From Antedon mediterranea (lineage: Eukaryota; Echinodermata; Crinoidea; Comatulida; Antedonidae), in contig NC_092676.1 in the NCBI RefSeq assembly GCF_964355755.1, positions 13,128,288 through 13,192,287 of the forward strand: a stretch of 64,000 bases of DNA, given 5' to 3'. A program made the translations under genes and the position numbers. Below are positions 51,861 through 63,586 of this stretch, in pieces. Below the pieces are notes generated by a model. The model worked only from the letters and a program-made list of their open reading frames with translations. It was not told the DNA's origin and made no database searches. The stretch's first letter is position 1. The number at the start of each line of letters is the position of its first letter.

Positions 51861-53033
51861 ACCATTTTGTGCATTTCGATAAAACTTTTCACACAAAAAC
51901 ATCAAAGTGTACAAAATAGCTTCAAATCGCATTTAGAGACGTTTTAGACCATTTTGTGCATTTCGATGAAACTTGGTTACACAAAAACATCAAAGTGCTT
52001 AAAATCACATTTAAAACCGTTTTAGAGCGTTTTGAGCATTTCGATAAACTTTTTACACAAAAACATCAAAGTGCACAAAATAGCTTCAAATCGCATTTAG
52101 AGATGTTTTAGACCATTTTTTGCATTTCGATAAAATTTTTCACACAAAAACATCAAATTGCACAAAATAGCTTAATACCGTGTTTGAAATCATTTTAAAC
52201 CATTTTGAGCATGTCGATAAAACTTTTCACACAAAAACATCAAAGTGCACAGAATATCTTCAAATCGCATTTAGAGACGTTTTAGACCATTTTGTGCATT
52301 TCGAAAAAATTTGTTAACATAAAAAGACAAAAGTGTTTAGAATATCTCCAAATCGCATTTGGAGACGTTTTAGACCATTTTGTGCATTTCGATGAAACTT
52401 GGTTACACAAAAACATCAAAGTGCTTAAAATCACATTTGAAACCGTTTTAGAGCATTTTGAGCATTTCGATAAAACTTTTCACACAAAAACATCAAAGTG
52501 TACAAAATAGCTTCAAATCACATTTGAAACCGTTTTAGAGCATTTTGAGCATTTCGATAAAACTTTTCACACAAAAACATCAAAGTGTACAAAATAGCTT
52601 CAAATCACATTTGAAACCGTTTTAGACCATTTTGAGCATTTCGATAAAACTTTTCACACAAAAACATCAAAGTGTACAAAATAGCTTCAATTCGCATTTG
52701 GAGACGTTTTAGACCATTTTGTGCATTTCGATGAAACTTGGTTACACAAAAACATCAAAGTGCTTAAAATCACATTTGAAACCGTTTTAGAGCATTTTTA
52801 GCATTTCGATAATACTTTTCACACAAAAACATCAAAGTGTACAAAATAGCTTCAAATCGCATTTGGAGACGTTTTAGACCATTTTGTGCATTTCGATGAA
52901 ACTTGGTTACACAAAAACATCAAAGTGCTTAAAATCACATTTGAAACCGTTTTAGACCATTTTGAGCATTTCGATAAAACTTTTCACACAAAAAAATCAA
53001 AGTGCACAAAATAGCTTCAAATCGCATTTGGGG
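51861..53033 (+). repeat. Satellite between block A copies 6 and 7
   Basis: It resembles 4220-5290, sharing AAAGACAAAAGTG in the type III copies near 52326 and 4656. The distance from the preceding block A anchor is 677 bp here and 1,095 bp there. The 418-bp difference is about five monomers missing here. Type II/VI pairs make up the rest. No gene is present. Confidence 0.78.
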
Positions 53034-56000
53034 ACGTTTTAGACTATTTTGTGCATTTCGAAAAAATTTGTTAACATAAAAAGACCAAAGTGTTTAGAAT
53101 ATCTCCAAATCGCATTTGGAGACGTTTTAAACCATTTTGTGCATTTCGATGGAACTTGGTTACACAAAAACATCAAAGTGCTTAAAATCACATTTAAAAC
53201 CGTTTTAGAGCATTTTTAGCATTTCGATAAAACTTTTCACACAAAAACATCAAAGTGTACAAAATAGCTTCAAATCGCATTTGGAGACGTTTTAGACCAT
53301 TTTGTGCATTTCGATGAAACTTGGTTACACAAAAACATGAAATTGCTTAAAATCACATTTGAAACCGTTTTAGACCATTTTGAGCATTTCGATAAAACTT
53401 TTCACACAAAAAAATCAAAGTGCACAAAATAGCTTCAAATCGCATTTGGAGACGTTTTAGACTATTTTGTGCATTTTGAACAAATTTGTTAACATAAAAA
53501 GACAAAAGTGTTTAGAATATCTCCAAATCGCATTTGGAGACGTTTTAAACCATTTTGTGCATTTCGATGGAACTTGGTTACACAAAAACATCAAAGTGCT
53601 TAAAATCACATTTAAAACCGTTTTAGAGCATTTTGAGCATTTCGATAAAACTTTTCACACAAAAACATCAAATTGCACAAAATAGCTTAATACCGTGTTT
53701 GAAATTGTTTTAAACCATTTTGAGCATGTCGATAAAACTTTACACAAAAAAACATCAAAGTGCACAGAATAGCTTCAAATCGCATTTGGAGACGTTTTAA
53801 ACCATTTTGTGCATTTCAATAAAACTTTTCACATAAAAACAACAAAGTGTACAAAATAGCTTCAAATCGCATTTAGAGACGTTTTAGACCATTTTGGGCA
53901 TTTCGATGAAACTTGGTTACACTAATACATAAAAATGCTTAAAATCACATTTCAAACCGTTTTAGAGCATTTTGAGCATTTCGATAAAACTTTTCACACA
54001 AAAACATCAAAGTGCACAAAATAGCTTCAAATCGCATTTAGAGATGTTTTAGACCATTTTGTGCAATTCGATAAAACTTTTCACACAAAAACATCAAATT
54101 GCACAAAATAGCTTAATATCGTGTTTGAAAACGTTTTAGACCATTTTGAGCATGTCGATAAAACTTTTCACACAAAAACATAAAAGTGAACAGAATAGCT
54201 TCAAATCGCATTTGGAGACGTTTTAGAGCATTTTGTGCATTTCGATAAAATGTGTTAACATAAAAAGACCAAAGTGTTTAGAATAATTATCTTCAAATCA
54301 CATTTGGAGACGTTTTAGACCATTTTTTGCATTTCGATGAAACTTGGTTACACAAAAACATCAAAGTGCTTAAAATCACATTTAAAACCGTTTTAGAGCA
54401 TTTTGAGCATTTCGATAAAACTTTTCACACAAAAACATCAAAGTGTACAAAATAGCTTCAAATCGCATTTAGAGAGGTTTTAGACCATTTTGTGCATTTC
54501 GATAAAACTTTTCACACAAAAACATCAAAGTGTACAAAATAACTTCAAATCGTATTAAGAGACGTTTTAGACCATTTTGTGCATTTTGATAAAACTTTTC
54601 ACACAAAAACATCAAATTGCACAAAATAGCTTAATATCGTGTTTGAAAACGTTTTAAACCATTTTGAGCATGTCGATAAAACTTTTCACACAAAAATATC
54701 AAAGTGCACAGAATATCTTCAAATCGCATTTAGAGACGTTTTAGACCATTTTGTGCATTTCGAAAAAATTTGTTAACATAAAAAGACCAAAGTGTTTAGA
54801 ATATCTCCAAATCGCATTTGGAGACGTTTTAGACCATTTTGTGTTTTTCGAAAAAACTTTTCACACAAAAACATCAAAGTGTACAAAATTCCTTCAAATC
54901 GCATTTGGAGACGTTTTAGACCATTTTGTGATTTTCGAAAAACTTTTCACACAAAAACATCAAAGTGTAGAAAATTGCTTCAAATCGCATTTAGAGATGT
55001 TTTAGACCATTTTGTGCATTTCGAAAAAATTTGTTAACATAAAAAGACCAAAGTGTTTAGAATATCTCCAAATCGCATTTGGAGACGTTTTAGACCATTT
55101 TGTGCATTTCGATGACACTTGGTTACACAAAAACATCAAAGTGCTTAAAATCACATTTAAAACCGTTTTAGAGCGTTTTGAGCATTTCGATAAACTTTTC
55201 AAACAAAAACATCAAAGTGTACAAAATAGCTTCAAATCGTATTTGGAGACGTTTTAGACCATTTTGTGCGTTTTGATGAATCTTGGTTACACAAAAACAT
55301 CAAAGTGCTTAAAATCAAATTTAAAACCGTTTTAGTGCATTTTGAGCATTTCGATAAAACTTTTCACACAAAAACATCAAAGTGCACAAAATAACTTCAA
55401 ATCGCATTTAGAGATGTTTTAGACCATTTTGTGCGTTTCGATAAAACTTTTCACACAAAAACATCAAATTGCACAAAATAGCTTAATATCGTGTTTGAAA
55501 ACGTTTTAGACCATTTTGAGCATGTCGATAAAACTTTTCACACAAAAACATAAAAGTGCACAGAATAGCTTCAAATCGCATTTGGAGACGTTTTAGACCA
55601 TTTTGTGCATTTCGAAAAAACTTTTTAACATAAAAACACCAAAGTGCTTAGAATAGCTTCAAATCGCATTTGGAGACGTTTTAGACCATTTTGTGCATTT
55701 CGATGAAACTTGGTTACACAAAAACATCAAAGTGCTTAAAATCACATTTGAAACCGTTTTAGAGCATTTTGAGCATTTCGATAAAACTTTTCACACAAAA
55801 ACATCAAAGTGTACAAAATAGCTTCAAATCACATTTGAAACCGTTTTAGACCATTTTGAGCATTTCGATAAAACTTTTCACACAAAAACATCAAAGTGTA
55901 CAAAATAGCTTCAAATCGCATTTGGAGACGTTTTAGACCATTTTGTGCATTTCGATGAAACTTGGTTACACAAAAACATCAAAGTGCTTAAAATCACATT

Positions 56001-56347
56001 TGAAACCGTTTTAGACCATTTTGAGCGTTTCGATAAAACTTTTCACACAAATAAATCAGAGTGCACAAAATAGCTTCAAATCGCATTTGGAGACGTTTTA
56101 GACTATTTTGTGCATTTCGAAAAAATTTGTTAACATAAAAAGACCAAAGTGTTTAGAATATCTCCAAATCGCATTTGGAGACGTTTTAAACCATTTTGTG
56201 CATTTCGATGGAACTTGGTTACACAAAAACATCAAAGTGCTTAAAATCACATTTAAAACCGTTTTAGAGCATTTTGAGCATGTCGATAAAACTTTTCACA
56301 CAAAAACATCAAAGTGCACAGAATATCTTCAAATCGCATTTAGAGAC
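53034..56347 (+). repeat. Block A, copy 7, with 523-bp internal deletion
   Basis: It is collinear with copy 2 (offset 45,982, then 45,987 after a 4-bp insertion near 54285 reading GAATAATTATC). Near 56270 the 427 + 349 bp multimers are collapsed: 253 bp separate type III starts that are 776 bp apart in copy 2. The missing 523 bp equals five 87-bp and one 88-bp monomer. The joint is a type VI/IV hybrid with GAGCATGTCGAT. Confidence 0.84.
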
Positions 56348-56913
56348 GTTTTAGACCATTTTGTGCATTTCGAAAAAATTTGTTAACATAAAAAGACCAA
56401 AGTGTTTAGAATATCTCCAAATCGCATTTGGAGACGTTTTAGACCATTTTGTGCATTTCGATGAAACTTGGTTACACAAAAACATCAAAGTGCTTAAAAT
56501 CACATTTGAAACCGTTTTAGAGCATTTTGAGCATTTCGATAAAACTTTTCACACAAAAACATCAAAGTGTACAAAATAGCTTCAAATCGCATTTAGAGAC
56601 GTTTTAGACCATTTTTTGCATTTCGATGAAACTTGGTTACACAAAAACATCAAAGTGCTTAAAATCACATTTAAAACCGTTTTAGAGCATTTTTAGCATT
56701 TCGATAAAACTTTTCACACAAAAACATCAAAGTGTACAAAATAGCTTCAAATCGCATTTAGAGAGGTTTTAGACAATTTTGTGCATTTCGATAAAACTTC
56801 TCACACAAAAACATCAAAGTGTACAAAATAGCTTCAAATTGCATTTAGAGACGTTTTAGACCATTTTGTGCATTTCGATAAAACTTTTCACACAAAAACA
56901 TCAAATTGCACAA

Positions 56914-56953
56914 AATCGTTTTAAACCATTTTAAATCGTTTTAAACCATTTTG
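56914..56953 (+). repeat. Block C marker: 20-bp microduplication (copy 10)
   Basis: This has the same structure and lies in the first unit of the 258-bp duplication. Confidence 0.88.
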
Positions 56954-57171
56954 AGCATTTCGATAAAACTTTTCACAAAAAACATCAAAGTGTTTAGAAT
57001 ATCTTCAAATCACATTTGGAGACGTTTTAGACCATTTTTTGCATTTCGATGAAACTTGGTACACAAAAACATCAAAGTGTACAAAATAGCTTCAAATTGC
57101 ATTTAGAGACGTTTTAGACCATTTTGTGCATTTCGATAAAACTTTTCACACAAAAACATCAAATTGCACAA

Positions 57172-57211
57172 AATCGTTTTAAACCATTTTAAATCGTTTT
57201 AAACCATTTTG
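57172..57211 (+). repeat. Block C marker: 20-bp microduplication (copy 11)
   Basis: This has the same structure and lies in the second unit of the 258-bp duplication. Confidence 0.88.
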
Positions 57212-57420
57212 AGCATTTCGATAAAACTTTTCACAAAAAACATCAAAGTGTTTAGAATATCTTCAAATCACATTTGGAGACGTTTTAGACCATTTTTTGC
57301 ATTTCGATGAAACTTGGTTACACAAAAACATCAAAGTGCTTAAAATCACATTTGAAACCGTTTTAGAGCATTTTGAGCATTTCGATAAAACTTTTCACAC
57401 AAAAACATCAAAGTGTACAA

Positions 57421-59151
57421 AATAGCTTCAAATCGCATTTAGAGACGTTTTAGACCATTTTGTGCATTTCGATAAAACTTTTCACACAAAAACATCAAAT
57501 TGCACAAAATAGCTTAATACCGTGTTTGAAATCGTTTTAAACCATTTTGAGCATGTCGATAAAACTTTTCACAAAAAAACATCAAAGTGCACAGAATAGC
57601 TTCAAATCGCATTTGGAGACGTTTTAAACCATTTTGAGCATTTCGATAAAACTTTTCACACAAAAACATCAAAGTGTACAAAATAGCTTCAAATCGCATT
57701 TAGAGAGGTTTTAGACCATTTTGTGCATTTCGATAAAACTTTTCACACAAAAACATCAAATTGCACAAAATAGCTTAATATCGTGTTTGAAAACGTTTTA
57801 AACCATTTTGAGCATGTCGATAAAACTTTTCACACAAAAATATCAAAGCGCACAGAATATCTTCAAATCGCATTTAGAGACGTTTTAGACCATTTTGTGC
57901 ATTTCGAAAAAATTTGTTAACATAAAAAGACCAAAGTGTTTAGAATATCTCCAAATCGCATTTGAAGACGTTTTAGACCATTTTGTGCATTTCGATGAAA
58001 CTTGGTTACACAAAAACATCAAAGTGCTTAAAATCACATTTAAAACCGTTTTAGAGCGTTTTGAGCATTTCGATAAATTTTTCACACAAAAACATCAAAG
58101 TGCACAAAATAGCTTCAAATCGCATTTAGAGATGTTTTAGACCATTTTGTGCATTTCGATAAAACTTTTCACACAAAAACATCAAATTGCACAAAATAGC
58201 TTAATACCGTGTTTGAAATCGTTTTAAACCATTTTGAGCATGTCGATAAAACTTTTCACACAAAAACATCAAAGTGTACAAAATAGCTTCAAATCGCATT
58301 TAGAGAGGTTTTAGACCATTTTGTGCATTTCGATAAAACTTTTCACACAAAAACATCAAAGTGTACAAAATAGCTTCAAATCGCATTTGGAGACGTTTTA
58401 GACCATTTTGTGCATTTCGATGAAACTTGGTTACACAAAAACATCAAAGTGCTTAAAATTACATTTGAAAGCGTTTTAGAGCATTTTGAGCATTTCGATA
58501 ATACTTTTCACACAAAAACATCAAAGTGTACAAAATAGCTTCAAATCGCATTTGGAGACGTTTTAGACCATTTTGTGCATTTCGATGAAACTTGGTTACA
58601 CAAAAACATCAAAGTGCTTAAAATCACATTTGAAACCGTTTTAGACCATTTTGAGCGTTTCGATAAAACTTTTCACACAAAAACATCAAAGTGCACAAAA
58701 TAGCTTCAAATCGCATTTGGAGACGTTTTAGACTATTTTGTGCATTTCGAAAAAATTTGTTAACATAAAAAGACCAAAGTGTTTAGAATATCTCCAAATC
58801 GCATTTGGAGACGTTTTAAACCATTTTGTGCATTTCGATGGAACTTGGTTACACAAAAACATCAAAGTGCTTAAAATCACATTTAAAACCGTTTTAGAGC
58901 ATTTTGAGCATTTCGATAAAACTTTTCACACAAAAACATCAAAGTGTACAAAATAGCTTCAAATCGCATTTAGAGACGTTTTAGACCATTTTGTGCATTT
59001 TGTTAAAACTTTTCACACAAAAACATCAAATTGCACAAAATAGCTTAATATTGTGTTTGAAAACGTTTTAAACCATTTTGAGCATGTCGATAAAACTTTT
59101 CACACAAAAATATCAAAGTGCCCAGAATATCTTCAAATCGCATTTAGAGAC
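57421..59151 (+). repeat. Block B, copy 5
   Basis: It is collinear with 47738-49468 (offset 9,683). The private CAAAGCGCAC is near 57844. Differences include CATTTGAAGACG near 57962 and GATAAATTTTTCAC near 58075. It ends with a complete 427-bp multimer at 58725-59151. Confidence 0.84.
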
Positions 59152-59498
59152 GTTTTAGACCATTTTGTGCATTTCAAAAATATTTTAACATAAAAAGACC
59201 AAAGTGTTTAGATTTTCTCCAAATCGCATTTGGAGACGTTTTAGACCATTTTGTGTTTTTCGAAAAAACTTTTCACACAAAAACATCAAAGTGTACAAAA
59301 TTGCTTCAAATCGCATTTAGAGAGGTTTTAGACCATTTTGTGCATTTCGATAAAACTTTTCACACAAAAACATCAAAGTGCACAGAATATCTTAATACCG
59401 TGTCTGAAATCGTTTTAAACCATTTTGAGCATGTCGATAAAACTTTTCACACAAAAACATCAAAGTGCACAGAATATCTTCAAATCGCATTTAGAGAC
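59152..59498 (+). repeat. Four-monomer unit beginning with a damaged type III copy
   Basis: The order matches the 349-bp multimer seen at 3164, 10535 and 24017. The first monomer reads TTTCAAAAATATTTTAACAT, two bases short and without GTTAAC, and then TTAGATTTTCTCC. The unit is therefore 347 bp long. Confidence 0.8.
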
Positions 59499-60010
59499 GT
59501 TTTAGACCATTTTGTGCATTTCGATAAAACTTTTCACACAAAAACATCAAATTGCACAAAATAGCTTAATATCGTGTTTGAAAACGTTTTAAACCATTTT
59601 GAGCATGTCGATAAAACTTTTCACCAAAAAATATCAAAGTGCACAGAATATCTTCAAATCGCATTTAGAGACGTTTTAGACCATTTTGTGCATTTCGATG
59701 AAACTTGGTTACACAAAAACATCAAAGTGCTTAAAATCACATTTAAAACCGTTTTAGAGCGTTTTGAGCATTTCGATAAACTTTTTACACAAAAACATCA
59801 AAGTGCACAAAATAGCTTCAAATCGCATTTAGAGATGTTTTAGACCATTTTGTGCATTTCGATAAAACTTTTCACACAAAAACATCAAATTGCACAAAAT
59901 AGCTTAATACCGTGTTTGAAATCATTTTAAACCATTTTGAGCATGTCGATAAAACTTTTCACACAAAAACATCAAAGTGCACAGAATATCTTCAAATCGC
60001 ATTTAGAGAC
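59499..60010 (+). repeat. 512-bp six-monomer unit, copy 1
   Basis: The order is V (87), IV (87), II (78), 86-bp form, V (87), IV (87), which sums to 512. The type IV copy has the private CACCAAAAAATATC near 59622. Confidence 0.9.
59751..59836 (+). repeat. Exemplar of 86-bp monomer
   Basis: This form begins GTTTTAGAGCGTTTTGAGC and has CGATAAACTTTTTACAC, one base shorter than the usual CGATAAAACTTTTCACAC. Related copies read AAACTTTTCAAACAAAAAC or AAACTTTTCACAC. It follows a type II monomer and precedes a monomer starting after AGAGATG. Confidence 0.85.
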
Positions 60011-60522
60011 GTTTTAGACCATTTTGTGCATTTCGATAAAACTTTTCACACAAAAACATCAAATTGCACAAAATAGCTTAATATCGTGTTTGAAAACGTT
60101 TTAAACCATTTTGAGCATGTCGATAAAACTTTTCACCAAAAAATATCAAAGTGCACAGAATATCTTCAAATCGCATTTAGAGACGTTTTAGACCATTTTG
60201 TGCATTTCGATGAAACTTGGTTACACAAAAACATCAAAGTGCTTAAAATCACATTTAAAACCGTTTTAGAGCGTTTTGAGCATTTCGATAAACTTTTTAC
60301 ACAAAAACATCAAAGTGCACAAAATAGCTTCAAATCGCATTTAGAGATGTTTTAGACCATTTTGTGCATTTCGATAAAACTTTTCACACAAAAACATCAA
60401 ATTGCACAAAATAGCTTAATACCGTGTTTGAAATCATTTTAAACCATTTTGAGCATGTCGATAAAACTTTTCACACAAAAACATCAAAGTGCACAGAATA
60501 TCTTCAAATCGCATTTAGAGAC
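60011..60522 (+). repeat. 512-bp six-monomer unit, copy 2
   Basis: This is a head-to-tail partner of the preceding unit and carries the same CACCAAAAAATATC variant near 60134. The next monomer at 60523 starts with the AATACCGTG form of type V, so the duplication ends at 60522. Confidence 0.9.
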
Positions 60523-60609
60523 GTTTTAGACCATTTTGTGCATTTCGATAAAACTTTTCACACAAAAACATCAAATTGCACAAAATAGCTTAATACCGTG
60601 TTTGAAATC
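60523..60609 (+). repeat. Exemplar of type V monomer (87 bp)
   Basis: It starts like type I but carries CAAATTGCACAAAATAGC and then CTTAATACCGTGTTTGAAATC instead of CTTCAAATCGCATTT. The alternative ending is AATATCGTGTTTGAAAAC. It is almost always followed by a monomer starting GTTTTAAACCATTTTGAGC (type IV). Confidence 0.88.
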
Positions 60610-60696
60610 GTTTTAAACCATTTTGAGCATGTCGATAAAACTTTTCACACAAAAACATCAAAGTGTACAAAATAGCTTCAAATCGCATTTAGAGAG
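60610..60696 (+). repeat. Exemplar of type IV monomer (87 bp)
   Basis: It begins GTTTTAAACCATTTTGAGC and has the diagnostic GCATGTCGAT where other types have GCATTTCGAT. Many copies carry CAAAAATATC and GCACAGAATATC or GCCCAGAATATC. This copy instead has GTGTACAAAATAGC. Type IV follows type V throughout. Confidence 0.85.
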
Positions 60697-61113
60697 GTTT
60701 TAGACCATTTTGTGCATTTCGATAAAACTTTTCACACAAAAACATCAAAGTGTACAAAATAGCTTCAAATCGCATTTGGAGACGTTTTAGACCATTTTGT
60801 GCATTTCGATGAAACTTGGTTACACAAAAACATCAAAGTGCTTAAAATTACATTTGAAAGCGTTTTAGAGCATTTTGAGCATTTCGATAATACTTTTCAC
60901 ACAAAAACATCAAAGTGTACAAAATAGCTTCAAATCGCATTTGGAGACGTTTTAGACCATTTTGTGCATTTCGATGAAACTTGGTTACACAAAAACATCA
61001 AAGTGCTTAAAATCACATTTGAAACCGTTTTAGACCATTTTGAGCGTTTCGATAAAACTTTTCACACAAAAACATCAAAGTGCACAAAATAGCTTCAAAT
61101 CGCATTTGGAGAC

Positions 61114-61968
61114 GTTTTAGACTATTTTGTGCATTTCGAAAAAAATTTGTTAACATAAAAAGACCAAAGTGTTTAGAATATCTCCAAATCGCATTTGGAG
61201 ACGTTTTAAACCATTTTGTGCATTTCGATGGAACTTGGTTACACAAAAACATCAAAGTGCTTAAAATCACATTTAAAACCGTTTTAGAGCATTTTGAGCA
61301 TTTCGATAAAACTTTTCACACAAAAACATCAAAGTGTACAAAATAGCTTCAAATCGCATTTAGAGACGTTTTAGACCATTTTGTGCATTTTGTTAAAACT
61401 TTTCACACAAAAACATCAAATTGCACAAAATAGCTTAATATTGTGTTTGAAAACGTTTTAAACCATTTTGAGCATGTCGATAAAACTTTTCACACAAAAA
61501 TATCAAAGTGCCCAGAATATCTTCAAATCGCATTTAGAGACGTTTTAGACCATTTTGTGCATTTCGAAAAAATTTGTTAACATAAAAAGACCAAAGTGTT
61601 TAGAATATCTCCAAATCGCATTTGGAGACGTTTTAAACCATTTTGTGCATTTCGATGGAACTTGGTTACACAAAAACATCAAAGTGCTTAAAATCACATT
61701 TAAAACCGTTTTAGAGCATTTTGAGCATTTCGATAAAACTTTTCACACAAAAACATCAAAGTGTACAAAATAGCTTCAAATCGCATTTAGAGACGTTTTA
61801 GACCATTTTGTGCATTTTGATAAAACTTTTCACACAAAAACATCAAATTGCACAAAATAGCTTAATATTGTGTTTGAAAACGTTTTAAACCATTTTGAGC
61901 ATGTCGATAAAACTTTTCACACAAAAATATCAAAGTGCCCAGAATATCTTCAAATCGCATTTAGAGAC
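61114..61968 (+). repeat. Tandem pair of 427-bp five-monomer units
   Basis: The units are 61114-61541 (428 bp, with one extra A in CGAAAAAAATTTG) and 61542-61968 (427 bp). Each has the order III (88), II with GATGGAAC (78), VI/I (87), V (87), IV with GTGCCCAGAATATC (87). Their V-region copies differ: GCATTTTGTTAAAAC in the first and GCATTTTGATAAAAC in the second. Confidence 0.88.
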
Positions 61969-62350
61969 GTTTTAGACCATTTTGTGCATTTCGAAAAAAT
62001 TTGTTAACATAAAAAGACCAAAGTGTTTAGATTATCTCCAAATCGCATTTGGAGACGTTTTAGACCATTTTGTGTTTTTCGAAAAAACTTTTCACACAAA
62101 AACATCAAAGTGTACAAAATTGCTTCAAATCGCATTTAGAGAGGTTTTAGACCATTTTGTGCATTTCGATAAAACTTTTCACACAAAAACATCAAAGTGC
62201 ACAGAATATCTTAATACCGTGTCTGAAATCGTTTTAAACCATTTTGAGCATGTCGATAAAACTTTTCACACAAAAACATCAAAGTGCACAGAATATCTTC
62301 AAATCGCATTTAGAGACGTTTTAGACCATTTTGTGCATTTCGAAAAAATT

Positions 62351-62358
62351 TGTTAACA
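62351..62358. repeat. Exemplar of TGTTAACA palindrome in type III
   Basis: This 8-bp perfect palindrome contains the HpaI site GTTAAC. I saw it only in type III monomers and the CGATAAAATGTGTTAAC intermediates. It is lost by point change near 37213 (GTAAAC) and 42473 (GTTAAG), and in the damaged copy near 59176. Confidence 0.85.
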
Positions 62359-62383
62359 TAAAAAGACCAAAGTGTTTAGAATA

Positions 62384-62404
62384 TCTCCAAATCGCATTTG
62401 GAGA
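62384..62404. repeat. Type III dyad: 9-bp perfect inverted repeat with 3-bp spacer
   Basis: The arms are TCTCCAAAT and ATTTGGAGA around the spacer CGC, with all nine positions complementary. The same dyad recurs in most of the more than 70 type III copies. It could extrude as a short hairpin or bind a dimeric protein, but neither is shown by the sequence. Confidence 0.85.
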
Positions 62405-63586
62405 CGTTTTAGACCATTTTGTGCATTTCGATGAAACTTGGTTACACAAAAACATCAAAGTGCTTAAAATCACATTTGAAACCGTTTTAGAGCATTTTGA
62501 GCATTTCGATAAAACTTTTCACACAAAAACATCAAAGTGTACAAAATAGCTTTAAATCACATTTGAAACCGTTTTAGACCATTTTGAGCATTTCGATAAA
62601 ACTTTTCACACAAAAACATCAAAGTGTACAGAATAGCTTCAAATCGCATTTGGAGACGTTTTAGACCATTTTGTGCATTTCGATGAAACTTGGTTACACA
62701 AAAACATCAAAGTGCTTAAAATCACATTTGAAACCGTTTTAGAGCATTTTTAACATTTCGATAATACTTTTCACACAAAAACATCAAATTGCACAAAATA
62801 GCTTCAAATCACATTTGGAGACGTTTTAGACCATTTTGTGCATTTCGATGAAACTTGGTTACACAAAAACATCAAAGTGCTTAAAATCACATTTGAAACC
62901 GTTTTAGAGCATTTTGAGCATTTCGATAAAACTTTTCACACAAAAAAATCAAACTGCACAAAATAGCTTCAAATCGCATTTGGAGAGGTTTTAGACCATT
63001 TTGTGCATTTCGATAAAACTTTTCACACAAAAACATCAAAGTGTACAAAATAGCTTCAAATCGCATTTAGAGACCTTTTAGACCATTTTGTGCATTTCGA
63101 TAAAACTTTTCACACAAAAATATCAAATTGCACAAAATAGCTTAATATCGTGTTTGAAAACGTTTTAAACCATTTTGAGCATGTCGATAAAACTTTTCAC
63201 AAAAAAATATCAAAGTGCACAGAATATCTTCAAATTGCATTTAGAGACGTTTTAGACCATTTTGTGCATTTCGATGAAACTTGGTTACACAAAAACATCA
63301 AAGTGCTTAAAATCACATTTAAAACCATTTTAGAGCGTTTTGAGCATTTCGATAAACTTTTTACACAAAAACATCAAAGTGCACAAAATAGCTTCAAATC
63401 GCATTTAGAGATGTTTTAGACCATTTTGTGCATTTCGATAAAACTTTTCACACAAAAACATCAAATTGCACAAAATAGCTTAATACCGTGTTTGAAATCA
63501 TTTAAAACCATTTTGAGCATGTCGATAAAACTTTTCACACAAAAACATCAAAGTGCACAGAATATCTTCAAATCGCATTTAGAGAC

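Larger units (their letters stand above)
56348..57420 (+). repeat. Block C segment with 258-bp tandem duplication
   Basis: It contains block C cores at 56914 and 57172, 258 bp apart. The units are about 56802-57059 and 57060-57317. The joint reads CTTGGTACACAAAAAC, fusing a type II left half to a type I right half. Both units carry the shortened CAAAGTGTTTAGAATATC junction. Confidence 0.82.
60523..61113 (+). repeat. Block B, copy 6 (partial)
   Basis: It is collinear with about 58135-58724 and carries AAAATTACATTTGAAAGCG near 60843 and GAGCGTTTCGAT near 61041. The left part of block B is missing. It joins the 512-bp duplication directly. Confidence 0.8.

Noticed and set aside
62351-62358. TGTTAACA as a transcription-factor site
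   Set aside because: It resembles generic AT-rich core motifs, but no promoter or gene is nearby and it occurs dozens of times as part of a monomer type.
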